From the NCBI GenBank assembly GCA_964637235.1, contig CAZWVR010000068.1, forward strand, positions 1-13,870: a DNA stretch of 13,870 bases, in the 5' to 3' direction. This DNA is from CAZWVR01 sp964637235. Lineage in GTDB: Bacteria > Bacteroidota > Bacteroidia > Bacteroidales > S143-33. Position numbers and translations under genes: made by a program. Below are positions 8,237-13,870 of the stretch, piece by piece (within the stretch, counting starts at the first letter, position 1; each line of letters opens with the position of its first letter). The notes under the pieces were generated by a model. It made no database searches. It was not told the origin of the DNA and saw nothing but the letters and a program-made list of their open reading frames with translations.

Positions 8237-8629
8237 ATGGAATTTAAGGTTAGAGATATTGCAGAAGTTAGATTTGATAGAGAAAAAAATATTGTATATA
8301 TAAATTTCCTTAAAGAATACCTTGCTGATAAGGAAATAAAAGAAGTAATTGATACAATACATAACACTATAAATCCAAAATTTGCAGTAATTTCTGACTT
8401 TTCTAAGGTTATTTTTCTCACCCAAGAAGCCAGAAAAACTCTCTCTCAATACCGATACGAAGATATAATTGCGGCTTCGGGAGTATTCAAAAATAATTTA
8501 CAAGCTAAAATAGCTAACTTATTCCTAACTTTTAATAAACCCAAATATCCTATTAAATTTTTCTTTTCAAAAAATGAAGCAGAAAAATGGATATTAAATA
8601 TTCTCTCTGCTCATAAAATCAATAATTGA
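8237..8629 (+). CDS. Small STAS/SEC14-like protein, paralogue 1
   Basis: A 130-residue soluble protein with no signal peptide or membrane segment. A hydrophobic strand after an acidic turn (FDREKNIVYINF, 13-24), a helix (ADKEIKEVIDTIHN), another strand (KFAVISDFS, 48-56), a helix with TQEARKTL (62-69), a strand-helix (DIIAASGVFKNNLQAKIANLFL) and a final PKYPIKFFFSKNEAEKWIL block give an alternating alpha/beta pattern. This resembles SpoIIAA-like STAS/SEC14 domain proteins common in Bacteroidota. The conserved ending, K-P-x-x-P-x-K-x-F-x-x-x-x-E-A-x-x-W-L/I, is the most recognisable part. No enzyme motif is visible. It is a clear paralogue of the gene at 8820-9218: about 50 of 110 aligned residues are identical by hand count, without gaps. 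Such domains often act as regulators or binding partners, but the function here is unknown. Confidence 0.8.
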   Translation: MEFKVRDIAEVRFDREKNIVYINFLKEYLADKEIKEVIDTIHNTINPKFAVISDFSKVIFLTQEARKTLSQYRYEDIIAASGVFKNNLQAKIANLFLTFNKPKYPIKFFFSKNEAEKWILNILSAHKINN

Positions 8630-8664
8630 AATAATCTTATCAAACGAACAATTTTTTCAATAAA

Positions 8665-8695
8665 TTTTAATATATTGATTTTCAATATATTAAAA
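8665..8695. repeat. Perfect 14-bp AT inverted repeat between the STAS-like genes
   Basis: TTTTAATATATTGA (8665-8678), loop TTT (8679-8681), TCAATATATTAAAA (8682-8695), with no mismatch. It begins 36 nt after the stop of the first paralogue. The plus-strand RNA hairpin is followed by A residues, not a U run, so it is not a standard intrinsic terminator. It may protect the 3' end of the transcript or be a protein-binding site. In DNA this AT-rich, chance cannot be excluded, although a perfect 14-bp arm is long. Confidence 0.55.
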
Positions 8696-8819
8696 AAATA
8701 AGCTTACAACAAAATTTCCTTTTACCAAAATTAGCTTTATATTAAAAAACTCTTCCCTTAATTTTACCTAAATTAACTTTATTCTTTTACTTTAAATCCA
8801 AACTCCAAAATTTTATTTT

Positions 8820-9218
8820 ATGGAATGGATAGTTCCTAATGGAGCTAAAATTAAATATGATGAGAATAAAAACATAGTTTACATGAGTATATTTAAAGAA
8901 TACTTTTCAGAAGAAGCTGCTATAAAACTCATTGAAAGCATACACAATAAAATAAAACCGAAATTTGGCATATTAGGCGATTACAGAGAAATATATTACA
9001 TAACACAAAAAGCAAGAAAAATTATGGCTGAATATCATCATGAAGATGTGATAGTAGCGGCAGCAGTTGTGGGTAGCGCTTTACAAGTTAAGTTTGGGAA
9101 TCTATTTCTAAAATTTTCTAATCCAAAATTCCCTACAAAAATATTTTTCTCTATTGAAGAAGCTGAAAAATGGCTATTAGAAGAAATAGGCGTTAATAAA
9201 CAAAAAAATAAACAATAA
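8820..9218 (+). CDS. Small STAS/SEC14-like protein, paralogue 2
   Basis: A 132-residue soluble protein, collinear with the product of 8237-8629. Shared landmarks are KNIVY (17-21), KEY (26-28), IHNKIKPKFG (41-50), TQKARK (62-67), HEDVIVAAAV (74-83), LQVKFGNLFLKF (88-99) and the NPKFPTKIFFSIEEAEKWLL block (101-120). It differs most at both ends; its C-terminus is rich in lysine, asparagine and glutamine. The same predicted alpha/beta STAS/SEC14-like fold applies and no catalytic residues are apparent. The 190-nt gap before it has only weak -7-like words (TAGCTTTA at 8732, TAACTTTA at 8774) and no matching TTG, so it may share the upstream promoter. Its stop is 4 nt from the stop of the convergent barrel gene. 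Function unknown; real gene with good confidence because of the conserved paralogy. Confidence 0.8.
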   Translation: MEWIVPNGAKIKYDENKNIVYMSIFKEYFSEEAAIKLIESIHNKIKPKFGILGDYREIYYITQKARKIMAEYHHEDVIVAAAVVGSALQVKFGNLFLKFSNPKFPTKIFFSIEEAEKWLLEEIGVNKQKNKQ

Positions 9219-9226
9219 AATTTTAT
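9215..9226. repeat. Palindrome spanning two convergent stop codons
   Basis: ATAAAATTTTAT is a perfect 12-bp palindrome that contains the plus-strand stop (9216-9218) and the minus-strand stop (9223-9225). No GC-rich terminator separates the convergent genes, so their transcripts probably overlap at the 3' ends. Confidence 0.4.
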
Positions 9227-9876
9227 AATTTAATTCTACGCACAACTGCAATATCAATAAAAAAGTTTCTATTAAAAGTACCTAAAACATTCTCCTTTGC
9301 AGTACTAACCATACCAAGCTCATAACCAAATGACAAATTAAAACGCATTTTCCTATTTATCGAGTGTAATAAATAAACAGCAAAAACAACGCCAGCATCA
9401 ATCCTATTATATGCAAAATTAGTATCCGCTTTCAAATACATCTGATCCCGTAGAATAACATGAGTTTTTCTATATCCTTCCAATTGTTCTCCAGATTTCC
9501 AATAAGCCAAATACGGCGCTAAGGATAAAGCAAAAACATTCTTTTCAAAAGGATTTAAATCTATCTTGCCAGCAAAAGAAGCCAAAAAATAATTATAACG
9601 TTTATAACCATATATGTAAGTTTGGTCATATTTAAACCCCTTTTGTGTATATAAACAGTTGATTTTTAAAGATAAAGCTTCTGTAAAATATAAATCTCCA
9701 TCTATACCATAATTAACACCGGGATATAATTTCAGATAATTTTTAAATTGACTATTAAAATTTGGACTATCAAATTTTACAGTTGAAAAATTAACACCGC
9801 CCTTTAATCCTAACCAAAACTGAGAATATGCGGCAATAGGCAATATCAAACTTATAATCAAAACATTTAGTTTCAT
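9223..9876 (-). CDS. Small outer-membrane beta-barrel protein, PorT-like
   Basis: From the ATG at 9876 the product is 217 residues, starting with a signal peptide (MKLNVLIISLILPIAAYSQ). The frame also runs from a TTG at 9891, which would overlap the upstream gene by 8 nt; the ATG gives a cleaner signal peptide and a 7-nt gap. After cleavage the sequence FWLGLKGGVNFSTVKF is the typical first strand of Bacteroidota outer-membrane beta-barrel (PorT/OMP_b-brl_2-like) proteins. It is followed by alternating polar/aromatic strands such as VNYGIDGDLYFTEALSLKINCLYTQKGF and FALSLAPYLAYW, up to FFIDIAVVRRIKL. It ends in leucine rather than the usual aromatic residue. It is likely a small barrel in the outer membrane; cargo or function is unknown. 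It follows the metallophosphatase gene closely and is probably co-transcribed with it. Confidence 0.82.
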   Translation of the reverse strand: MKLNVLIISLILPIAAYSQFWLGLKGGVNFSTVKFDSPNFNSQFKNYLKLYPGVNYGIDGDLYFTEALSLKINCLYTQKGFKYDQTYIYGYKRYNYFLASFAGKIDLNPFEKNVFALSLAPYLAYWKSGEQLEGYRKTHVILRDQMYLKADTNFAYNRIDAGVVFAVYLLHSINRKMRFNLSFGYELGMVSTAKENVLGTFNRNFFIDIAVVRRIKL

Positions 9877-9883
9877 TGCTATA

Positions 9884-11584
9884 TTAACCAAAAATTACTT
9901 TATAACTCTTATATCTACCCTTATACCACCAACCGCCAGGAACAACACGCCAATGTGCTAATGCTTTCGGGGAAACTATCTGTTTTTTTCGTATCCACTC
10001 CGTTATTAAAGTTCTAATATCTTTTTCAGACTTTGATAATATTCTTTTAGGGATTTCTTTTTGCGGAATACCTACTCCCTCAATAATATGTCCACCACCT
10101 CCTATTGCTCTATATGAGTTTATTGCAATACGATAAGTCTTATTCGGATCAAAAGGCTCTCCATTAGCCATCCTTAAAATATTTATTCTACTACCGATAG
10201 GTTTACGAATATCCACCTCATATATTATTCCAGCCGCCGAAGAAAAATTATAATACTTTTCAGCCAAAATTAACTCGCCTTTATAATTCACCTTAAAATT
10301 CAATAGAAAATCATTCTCGTTCTCCATTGTATTAAACCATAAACCATATGAAAACTCCAAATATTTTTTTATTTCATAACCTTTCAACCAAATTGTATAA
10401 AGTAAATTCTCAAATTTATATAACTTAAACATATCTCTAATAAAAACAGGACCTCTTTTTACCTTAGTATCAAAAGAAAGCGGCGCAGCAAATGATATAT
10501 CTGCACCAGTAATATCCATCTGTATGCTATGAATTAAGTCCACAAAGGCTGAATCGCTAAACAAAGCCTCACGAGAAGAAATTGTACGAGTAAAATAACC
10601 AACTGGCTCAGAAAGTTTATTACGTATTATACTAATATAATGTCCAAATTTACGTTTAAATTCGGTATGAGTTTCACAAAAATTCATCTCCAAGTTCAAA
10701 CCTGTAATATCCAATTTCTTCCATTTTCCAATTTTCTTATCATAAACCATCTTTACATTGACCACTGATACAAAATTAGCCAGACTTTGTGGATTAAGTA
10801 TCAAAACTTTCTCTTTATCAACATTTTCTACAATAAAAAAATTCTCCTGATGATCGTGTCCCGCAAAAATAAAGTCAAATCCAGGTATTTGACGAGCAAC
10901 TAAAACTGTGGCATTTTCATTTTTATACGTATTTTCGTTTTGTCTATTGTATGTATAATCAACACCTGCATGAAAAAGACCTACGACAATGTCAGGTTTT
11001 TCCTTTTCTTTAATAATTTTCATCCATTTTTCTGCTGTTTGTATCATATCCTCAAAACACATATTTTCCCAAAGATGTTCAGGCAACCATTTAGGGATTG
11101 CAGGAGTAATCAATCCCATAACTGCAATCTTAATCCCTCGCCGTTTAATTATTGTATAAGGCGAAAAATATGGCTCCCCAGTTCGTTTATCTATTATATT
11201 TGCAGCCAACCATGGAAACTTGAATTCTTTACGAAGTCTATCGTAAACTTTATGCCCAGTTGCAATATCATGATTTCCTATACATGCAGCATCATATTTC
11301 ATATAATTCATAACCTGAGCAATAAGATGCGTCTTTTGTTCATCACGCTCATACTCAATATTTTCATAATAAACCAAAGGCTGTCCTTGTAAAACGTCGC
11401 CATTATCAAGCAAAATTACTTCTTGATGTGGATTTTGACGTTGTTCATTTACATAAGTATATATTTGGGAAAGAGAAGAGGTTGTCAATACGTCCTCTAC
11501 AAAATCAAATTGAAATACTGCACCATGAATATCGCTTGTAGCAATAAATTTGAGAGTTAGTATGTCATTAGAACTTTGCGACAT
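9884..11584 (-). CDS. 5'-nucleotidase family metallophosphatase (UshA/CpdB-like), no signal peptide
   Basis: A 566-residue protein with both domains of the bifunctional 5'-nucleotidase/2',3'-cyclic-nucleotide phosphodiesterase family. The N-terminal calcineurin-like metallophosphatase domain (about 10-300) has SDIHG at 17-21 (D18, H20), DNGDVLQGQP at 60-69, GNHD at 103-106, H205 in LFHAGVD and AGHDH at 241-245, so all expected metal ligands are present. The C-terminal substrate-binding domain (about 320-530) carries SFAAPLSFD (364-372) and the characteristic NSYRAIGGGGHI at 489-500. Members hydrolyse nucleotides or cyclic nucleotides, usually after export. Here the protein starts MSQSSNDILTLKF with no signal peptide, and an in-frame stop lies at 11591-11593, so no upstream extension is possible. 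A cytoplasmic site is therefore likely. It lies 39 nt after the signal-peptidase-like gene and 7 nt before the barrel gene. Substrate not determinable. Confidence 0.93.
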   Translation of the reverse strand: MSQSSNDILTLKFIATSDIHGAVFQFDFVEDVLTTSSLSQIYTYVNEQRQNPHQEVILLDNGDVLQGQPLVYYENIEYERDEQKTHLIAQVMNYMKYDAACIGNHDIATGHKVYDRLRKEFKFPWLAANIIDKRTGEPYFSPYTIIKRRGIKIAVMGLITPAIPKWLPEHLWENMCFEDMIQTAEKWMKIIKEKEKPDIVVGLFHAGVDYTYNRQNENTYKNENATVLVARQIPGFDFIFAGHDHQENFFIVENVDKEKVLILNPQSLANFVSVVNVKMVYDKKIGKWKKLDITGLNLEMNFCETHTEFKRKFGHYISIIRNKLSEPVGYFTRTISSREALFSDSAFVDLIHSIQMDITGADISFAAPLSFDTKVKRGPVFIRDMFKLYKFENLLYTIWLKGYEIKKYLEFSYGLWFNTMENENDFLLNFKVNYKGELILAEKYYNFSSAAGIIYEVDIRKPIGSRINILRMANGEPFDPNKTYRIAINSYRAIGGGGHIIEGVGIPQKEIPKRILSKSEKDIRTLITEWIRKKQIVSPKALAHWRVVPGGWWYKGRYKSYKVIFG

Positions 11585-11605
11585 ATATATTTATTTCCAA
11601 AACAA

Positions 11606-11613
11606 CAAAGGTA
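11606..11613 (-). promoter_or_regulatory. -7 box ahead of the metallophosphatase gene
   Basis: On the minus strand TACCTTTG matches TAnnTTTG perfectly, about 22 nt before the ATG at 11584 and inside the 39-nt gap after the signal-peptidase-like gene. The nearest upstream TTTG (11642-11639) is 25 nt away, longer than usual. It suggests that the metallophosphatase-barrel pair can be transcribed apart from the two upstream genes. Confidence 0.45.
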
Positions 11614-11623
11614 TAAAAAAAAT

Positions 11624-12373
11624 TCACATTTTTATACTCAAAATTATTTTACCTATAATATAATTGTATGGTAAAGGCCCAAACTGCCTTGAATCATTTA
11701 CATTATATCGCATATCATTAAGTAAAAAATAATAGTTATTTTTAAAAATGAAATAATTAACTTTTTCAAAAGCTAAATTTTCATAATTTTTTAATAAAAT
11801 TCTATATTTCGAAAAAGCTTCTGCATCGTTATTATAGACTTTCAACCCCTTAAAAGGGCACACAAAAGGTCCAAAAAAATAACCATTCCACTTAAAACGA
11901 AACGAATATGGATATATTTTTTTATCATAAAAATCCTTAGGAATGACAACTTTATACAACCTAATTTTAGAAAAATCTAACTGCGATAAATATGATTGTG
12001 ACAGATGGTAAATATTTGGAGCAATACCCTGTTTTTGTATAAAATTCTGCAACGATTGATCTGAACATATTAGCGAATATAAAAACTCACGCTCAGAAAT
12101 ATTTTTTTCCTTCACTCCGTTTATATAAGCTATTCCGCCTTTAATAAGAATAGTATCTCCGGGCAGACCTATAACTCTACTAACATAAATTTTATTAGTA
12201 TAGGGGTCGCGAAAAAGAACTAAATCATAACGCTTAGGTATATGGGTCTTATAAATAAGAAAAAGCAGACCATCTGGCCGGATATAAATACCAAATTTTA
12301 TAGATAATATAAAAGCCATTATAAAAGCCAAAATATAGGATATGAAATTTTTAAATTTAATCTTTCTCATCAT
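11624..12373 (-). CDS. Signal peptidase I-like (S26) membrane protein, apparently lacking catalytic residues
   Basis: From the ATG at 12373 the product is 249 residues (a second ATG is at 12370); the frame also reaches a TTG at 12394, which is less likely. One N-terminal membrane segment spans about 10-30. Three S26 boxes are recognisable: RYDLVLFRDP (48-57, box C), SRVIGLPGDTI (65-75, box D) and NDMRYNVNDSRQFGPLP (219-235, box E). The catalytic positions are altered. Where the SMxPT serine is expected the protein reads IYIRPDGLLF (29-38), with Y30 or I31 in place of serine depending on alignment. The catalytic lysine immediately before RVIGLPGD is S65. A long insertion (about 85-200) separates boxes D and E. 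It therefore looks like a catalytically dead homologue, perhaps a scaffold or chaperone for processing. It overlaps the C1 peptidase gene by 17 nt, implying translational coupling. Family call good, activity inferred absent. Confidence 0.8.
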   Translation of the reverse strand: MMRKIKFKNFISYILAFIMAFILSIKFGIYIRPDGLLFLIYKTHIPKRYDLVLFRDPYTNKIYVSRVIGLPGDTILIKGGIAYINGVKEKNISEREFLYSLICSDQSLQNFIQKQGIAPNIYHLSQSYLSQLDFSKIRLYKVVIPKDFYDKKIYPYSFRFKWNGYFFGPFVCPFKGLKVYNNDAEAFSKYRILLKNYENLAFEKVNYFIFKNNYYFLLNDMRYNVNDSRQFGPLPYNYIIGKIILSIKM

Positions 12374-13454
12374 TATCAACTGGCTGACAATCAAATTTAT
12401 ACAAACGTTCTCGTATCTCTTTCGGTATAACAGCTTTATTTACTAAAATTGAAATTGTTTTTAGCATAAAATAATCACTTGACATATAAAGATATCCTTT
12501 TAAGGGTCCGATTGCTCCCCAAGAATTTTTTACATAAAAATAGAACTTTTTATCTTTCTGTGCCAAGCCAACAATATGCATTAAATGATCATCTTGGGTT
12601 TTGTGTCGTTCATATAAAATTTGTCTATATTTCACAAAACTAAACTTTTTAGCCTGTTGTTTCTGATAATCAGTTAAATAGGCTACTGCCTCGCTTTGAT
12701 TAAATCCCGGTTCAGTGACGTCTCCGTCCCATATAAATGAATAGCCTTGTTTTAAAGAATTTAACGCTATATTATACAAATTTGATAAAGGTATATTCCA
12801 ATATGCAGCTTTTGCCCAATTATCTGGTATCTCTAAAACAAATGGATAATAATAATTACTTTGTCTAAAAGAAGTAAACTCAAAATATTGATTAGGATCA
12901 AAATGTAAAATGTTGAATAAAAAATACTTTGGACTTATTTTCTTTCCATTATAAATAATCTTCTGTGGTGGAACCGGCATATATTTATTCAGTATTTTTT
13001 TATAACCTATCAGCCAATTATCTGGTACAGTATCCATTGTTAAAATAGAATCCAAATATTCTTTTAACTGCTTTATCAATTCCTCATCGCTTGAAATGGT
13101 AAAAGGATAATCCTTTTCAGGAACTATTCCATACTCACGCACTATATTTAACACATCGTGTCCTAAGCCGCCTGTACTAAATTGAGTTTTACCCTGCCAT
13201 CTAAGATATTCAATAGCTTTTTTTATATAGCTGTAATAGAGAACATACATTTCAGAGAGGTCAAATTTTTTTCCTGTAATTCTCAGTGCCTCAGCTTCTA
13301 TAAACGAAACAGTAGAAAAAACCCAGCAAGAGCCTGTTCTCTGCTGATCTTTCACAGAAGTATGAGGAACTAAATTCTTAATGACAAAACCATCATAATT
13401 TTGAGCAAAAACTAATGATGGTAATAAAAGTAAACTGATAATTATTCGCTTCAT
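12357..13454 (-). CDS. Exported C1B family cysteine peptidase (aminopeptidase C/bleomycin hydrolase-like)
   Basis: A 365-residue papain-fold peptidase with a signal peptide (MKRIIISLLLLPSLVFAQ, 1-18). The active-site block VKDQQRTGSCWVFST (34-48) supplies the oxyanion glutamine (Q37/Q38) and nucleophile C43. The histidine is H290 in QDDHLMHIVG, and N310 in YVKNSWG completes the triad, so it should be active. Further bacteroidal aminopeptidase-C landmarks are KFDLSEMYVLYYSY (63-76), GKTQFSTGG (88-96), GHDVLNIVREYGIVPEKDY (98-116), DPNQYFEFTSF (186-196) and WDGDVTEPGF (242-251). At 365 residues it is somewhat shorter than PepC (about 450). It is exported, so it probably degrades peptides in the periplasm; the exact specificity cannot be read. 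It is the first gene of a minus-strand block, with a good promoter at 13471-13500, and its end overlaps the S26-like gene by 17 nt. Confidence 0.93.
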   Translation of the reverse strand: MKRIIISLLLLPSLVFAQNYDGFVIKNLVPHTSVKDQQRTGSCWVFSTVSFIEAEALRITGKKFDLSEMYVLYYSYIKKAIEYLRWQGKTQFSTGGLGHDVLNIVREYGIVPEKDYPFTISSDEELIKQLKEYLDSILTMDTVPDNWLIGYKKILNKYMPVPPQKIIYNGKKISPKYFLFNILHFDPNQYFEFTSFRQSNYYYPFVLEIPDNWAKAAYWNIPLSNLYNIALNSLKQGYSFIWDGDVTEPGFNQSEAVAYLTDYQKQQAKKFSFVKYRQILYERHKTQDDHLMHIVGLAQKDKKFYFYVKNSWGAIGPLKGYLYMSSDYFMLKTISILVNKAVIPKEIRERLYKFDCQPVDNDEKD

Positions 13455-13470
13455 GGTCTTGTTTTTTCTA

Positions 13471-13500
13471 CAAAATTATAATTGAATACAAAATTTACAA
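13471..13500 (-). promoter_or_regulatory. Promoter of the C1 peptidase operon
   Basis: On the minus strand TTG (13500-13498), exactly 19 nt, then TAATTTTG (13478-13471), a full match to the Bacteroidota consensus. Transcription would begin near 13464, about 10 nt before the ATG at 13454. Confidence 0.6.
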
Positions 13501-13845
13501 TAAAGTTGGCAATTTAATAAAGAAATTTTTATATTGGTATCGGAATGCACGTAGTTGTGGTCTAACTACGTTCAGGATGTATGCACGGGGTATATTCCAT
13601 TTTTTATACTATTTCTGATTATTGCAGCGGAGCTTACCACATTCGGAAGTTAAAACCTGATAATGAACGCCGTTTTTTATCTCCAATGTAAAACTATCAA
13701 AAGGTACATTCAAGATTATTTTAAGGCTATTGAACTATGGGGAAAAACATTCCGGATTTAAAAAAGGATATCCAAAAAGTCAAGAATATGATAATTTATG
13801 ACATTTAGAAAGAATTTTTTCTTACGAAAAAAATGAAAATAAAAA
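13501..13845. other. Gene-free stretch with a structured segment
   Basis: About 345 bases without a credible gene. The part from about 13540 to 13690 is visibly richer in G and C than the other intergenic DNA here. It contains a perfect 7-bp hairpin, CGTAGTT (13550-13556), a 7-nt loop, AACTACG (13564-13570). This is enclosed by GGAAT (13542-13546) and ATTCC (13594-13598), which can also pair, and ATGCAC occurs twice (13545-13550 and 13581-13586). Two short overlapping plus-strand frames are present: 36 codons at 13581-13691 and 32 codons at 13663-13761, the latter including KRYIQDYFKAIELWGK. Neither is convincing as a gene. A decayed coding or insertion-sequence remnant, or a small structured RNA ending at the terminator at 13846-13870, are both possible. 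Confidence 0.45.
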
Positions 13846-13870
13846 GGGCGCCTTTTTAGGCGCCCCTTTT
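13846..13870. terminator. Strong GC-rich bidirectional terminator
   Basis: GGGCGCC (13846-13852), a 6-nt loop, GGCGCCC (13859-13865), then CTTTT to the window edge. On the opposite strand the stem is followed by TTTTTATTTTC, so it can work in both directions. On the minus strand it would end a transcript entering from beyond 13870. On the plus strand it would end anything transcribed from the gene-free stretch to its left. Confidence 0.85.

Noticed and set aside
8137..8449. Minus-strand open frames of 78 and 94 codons
   Set aside because: Antisense to the end of pssA and the first STAS-like gene; their composition mirrors AT-rich coding DNA and no family is recognisable.
9877..9891. Barrel gene starting at TTG 9891
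   Set aside because: It would overlap the upstream gene and place MVNIA before an otherwise standard signal peptide; ATG 9876 is preferred.
10940..11392. Plus-strand 150-codon open frame
   Set aside because: It lies entirely antisense to the well supported metallophosphatase gene and has a cysteine/phenylalanine-rich composition typical of a shadow frame.
12374..12394. S26-like gene starting at TTG 12394
   Set aside because: Two ATG codons at 12373 and 12370 directly precede the basic residues and the membrane segment, so the TTG start is unnecessary.
13620..13675. Possible degenerate 5S rRNA fragment, because GGAAGTTAA and a nearby CGCCG resemble conserved 5S positions
   Set aside because: Only a 9-base word matches well; the surrounding helices and the expected length of about 115 nt are absent.
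13663..13761. Plus-strand 32-codon frame containing KRYIQDYFKAIELWGK, resembling a piece of a transposase
   Set aside because: Too short, no promoter or family match that I can name, and it overlaps another short frame in a different phase; mentioned only as a possible remnant.

Overview
The window is AT-rich and looks like chromosomal DNA of a Bacteroidota (Bacteroidetes) organism. The protein families point that way: a two-domain secreted M16 zinc protease, a DUF1015 protein, a short CysN, a bacteroidal aminopeptidase-C-like papain fold, and a PorT-like small outer-membrane barrel. So do the promoters, several of which follow the Bacteroidota pattern TTG - about 19 nt - TAnnTTTG, and the near absence of Shine-Dalgarno sequences. 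No tRNA, rRNA, CRISPR array or intact mobile element was seen.

Layout. Bases 1-2260 (minus) hold a secreted M16 protease cut by the window edge. Bases 2384-3631 (minus) hold a DUF1015 protein with its own promoter and a clear rho-independent terminator at 2331-2374. From 3810 the strand switches to plus: an exported DUF3298 protein, then cysD-cysN (ATP sulfurylase, 15 nt apart), then pssA (phosphatidylserine synthase), then two tandem paralogous small proteins of STAS/SEC14-like appearance (8237-8629 and 8820-9218). The plus block ends tail-to-tail, with a 4-nt gap, against a minus-strand block. In transcription order that block is a C1B cysteine peptidase (13454 to 12357), a signal-peptidase-I-like protein overlapping it (12373 to 11624), a 5'-nucleotidase family metallophosphatase (11584 to 9884) and a small outer-membrane barrel (9876 to 9223). 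Bases 13501-13845 carry no credible gene but contain a structured segment and end in a strong GC-rich bidirectional terminator.

How the genes fit together. CysDN makes adenylyl sulfate; no kinase or reductase gene for its use lies in the window. PssA feeds phosphatidylethanolamine synthesis. The minus block has an exported peptidase translationally coupled to a membrane-anchored S26 homologue that appears to lack both catalytic residues. A metallophosphatase without a signal peptide follows, with its own good -7 box, then an exported barrel protein.

The points most worth a second look are the apparently dead signal peptidase coupled to the C1 peptidase, the DGHHR motif of the DUF1015 protein, the duplicated STAS-like pair, and the unexplained stretch at the right end. 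Most of the window is ordinary housekeeping; I did not find a complete, clearly new multi-gene system.
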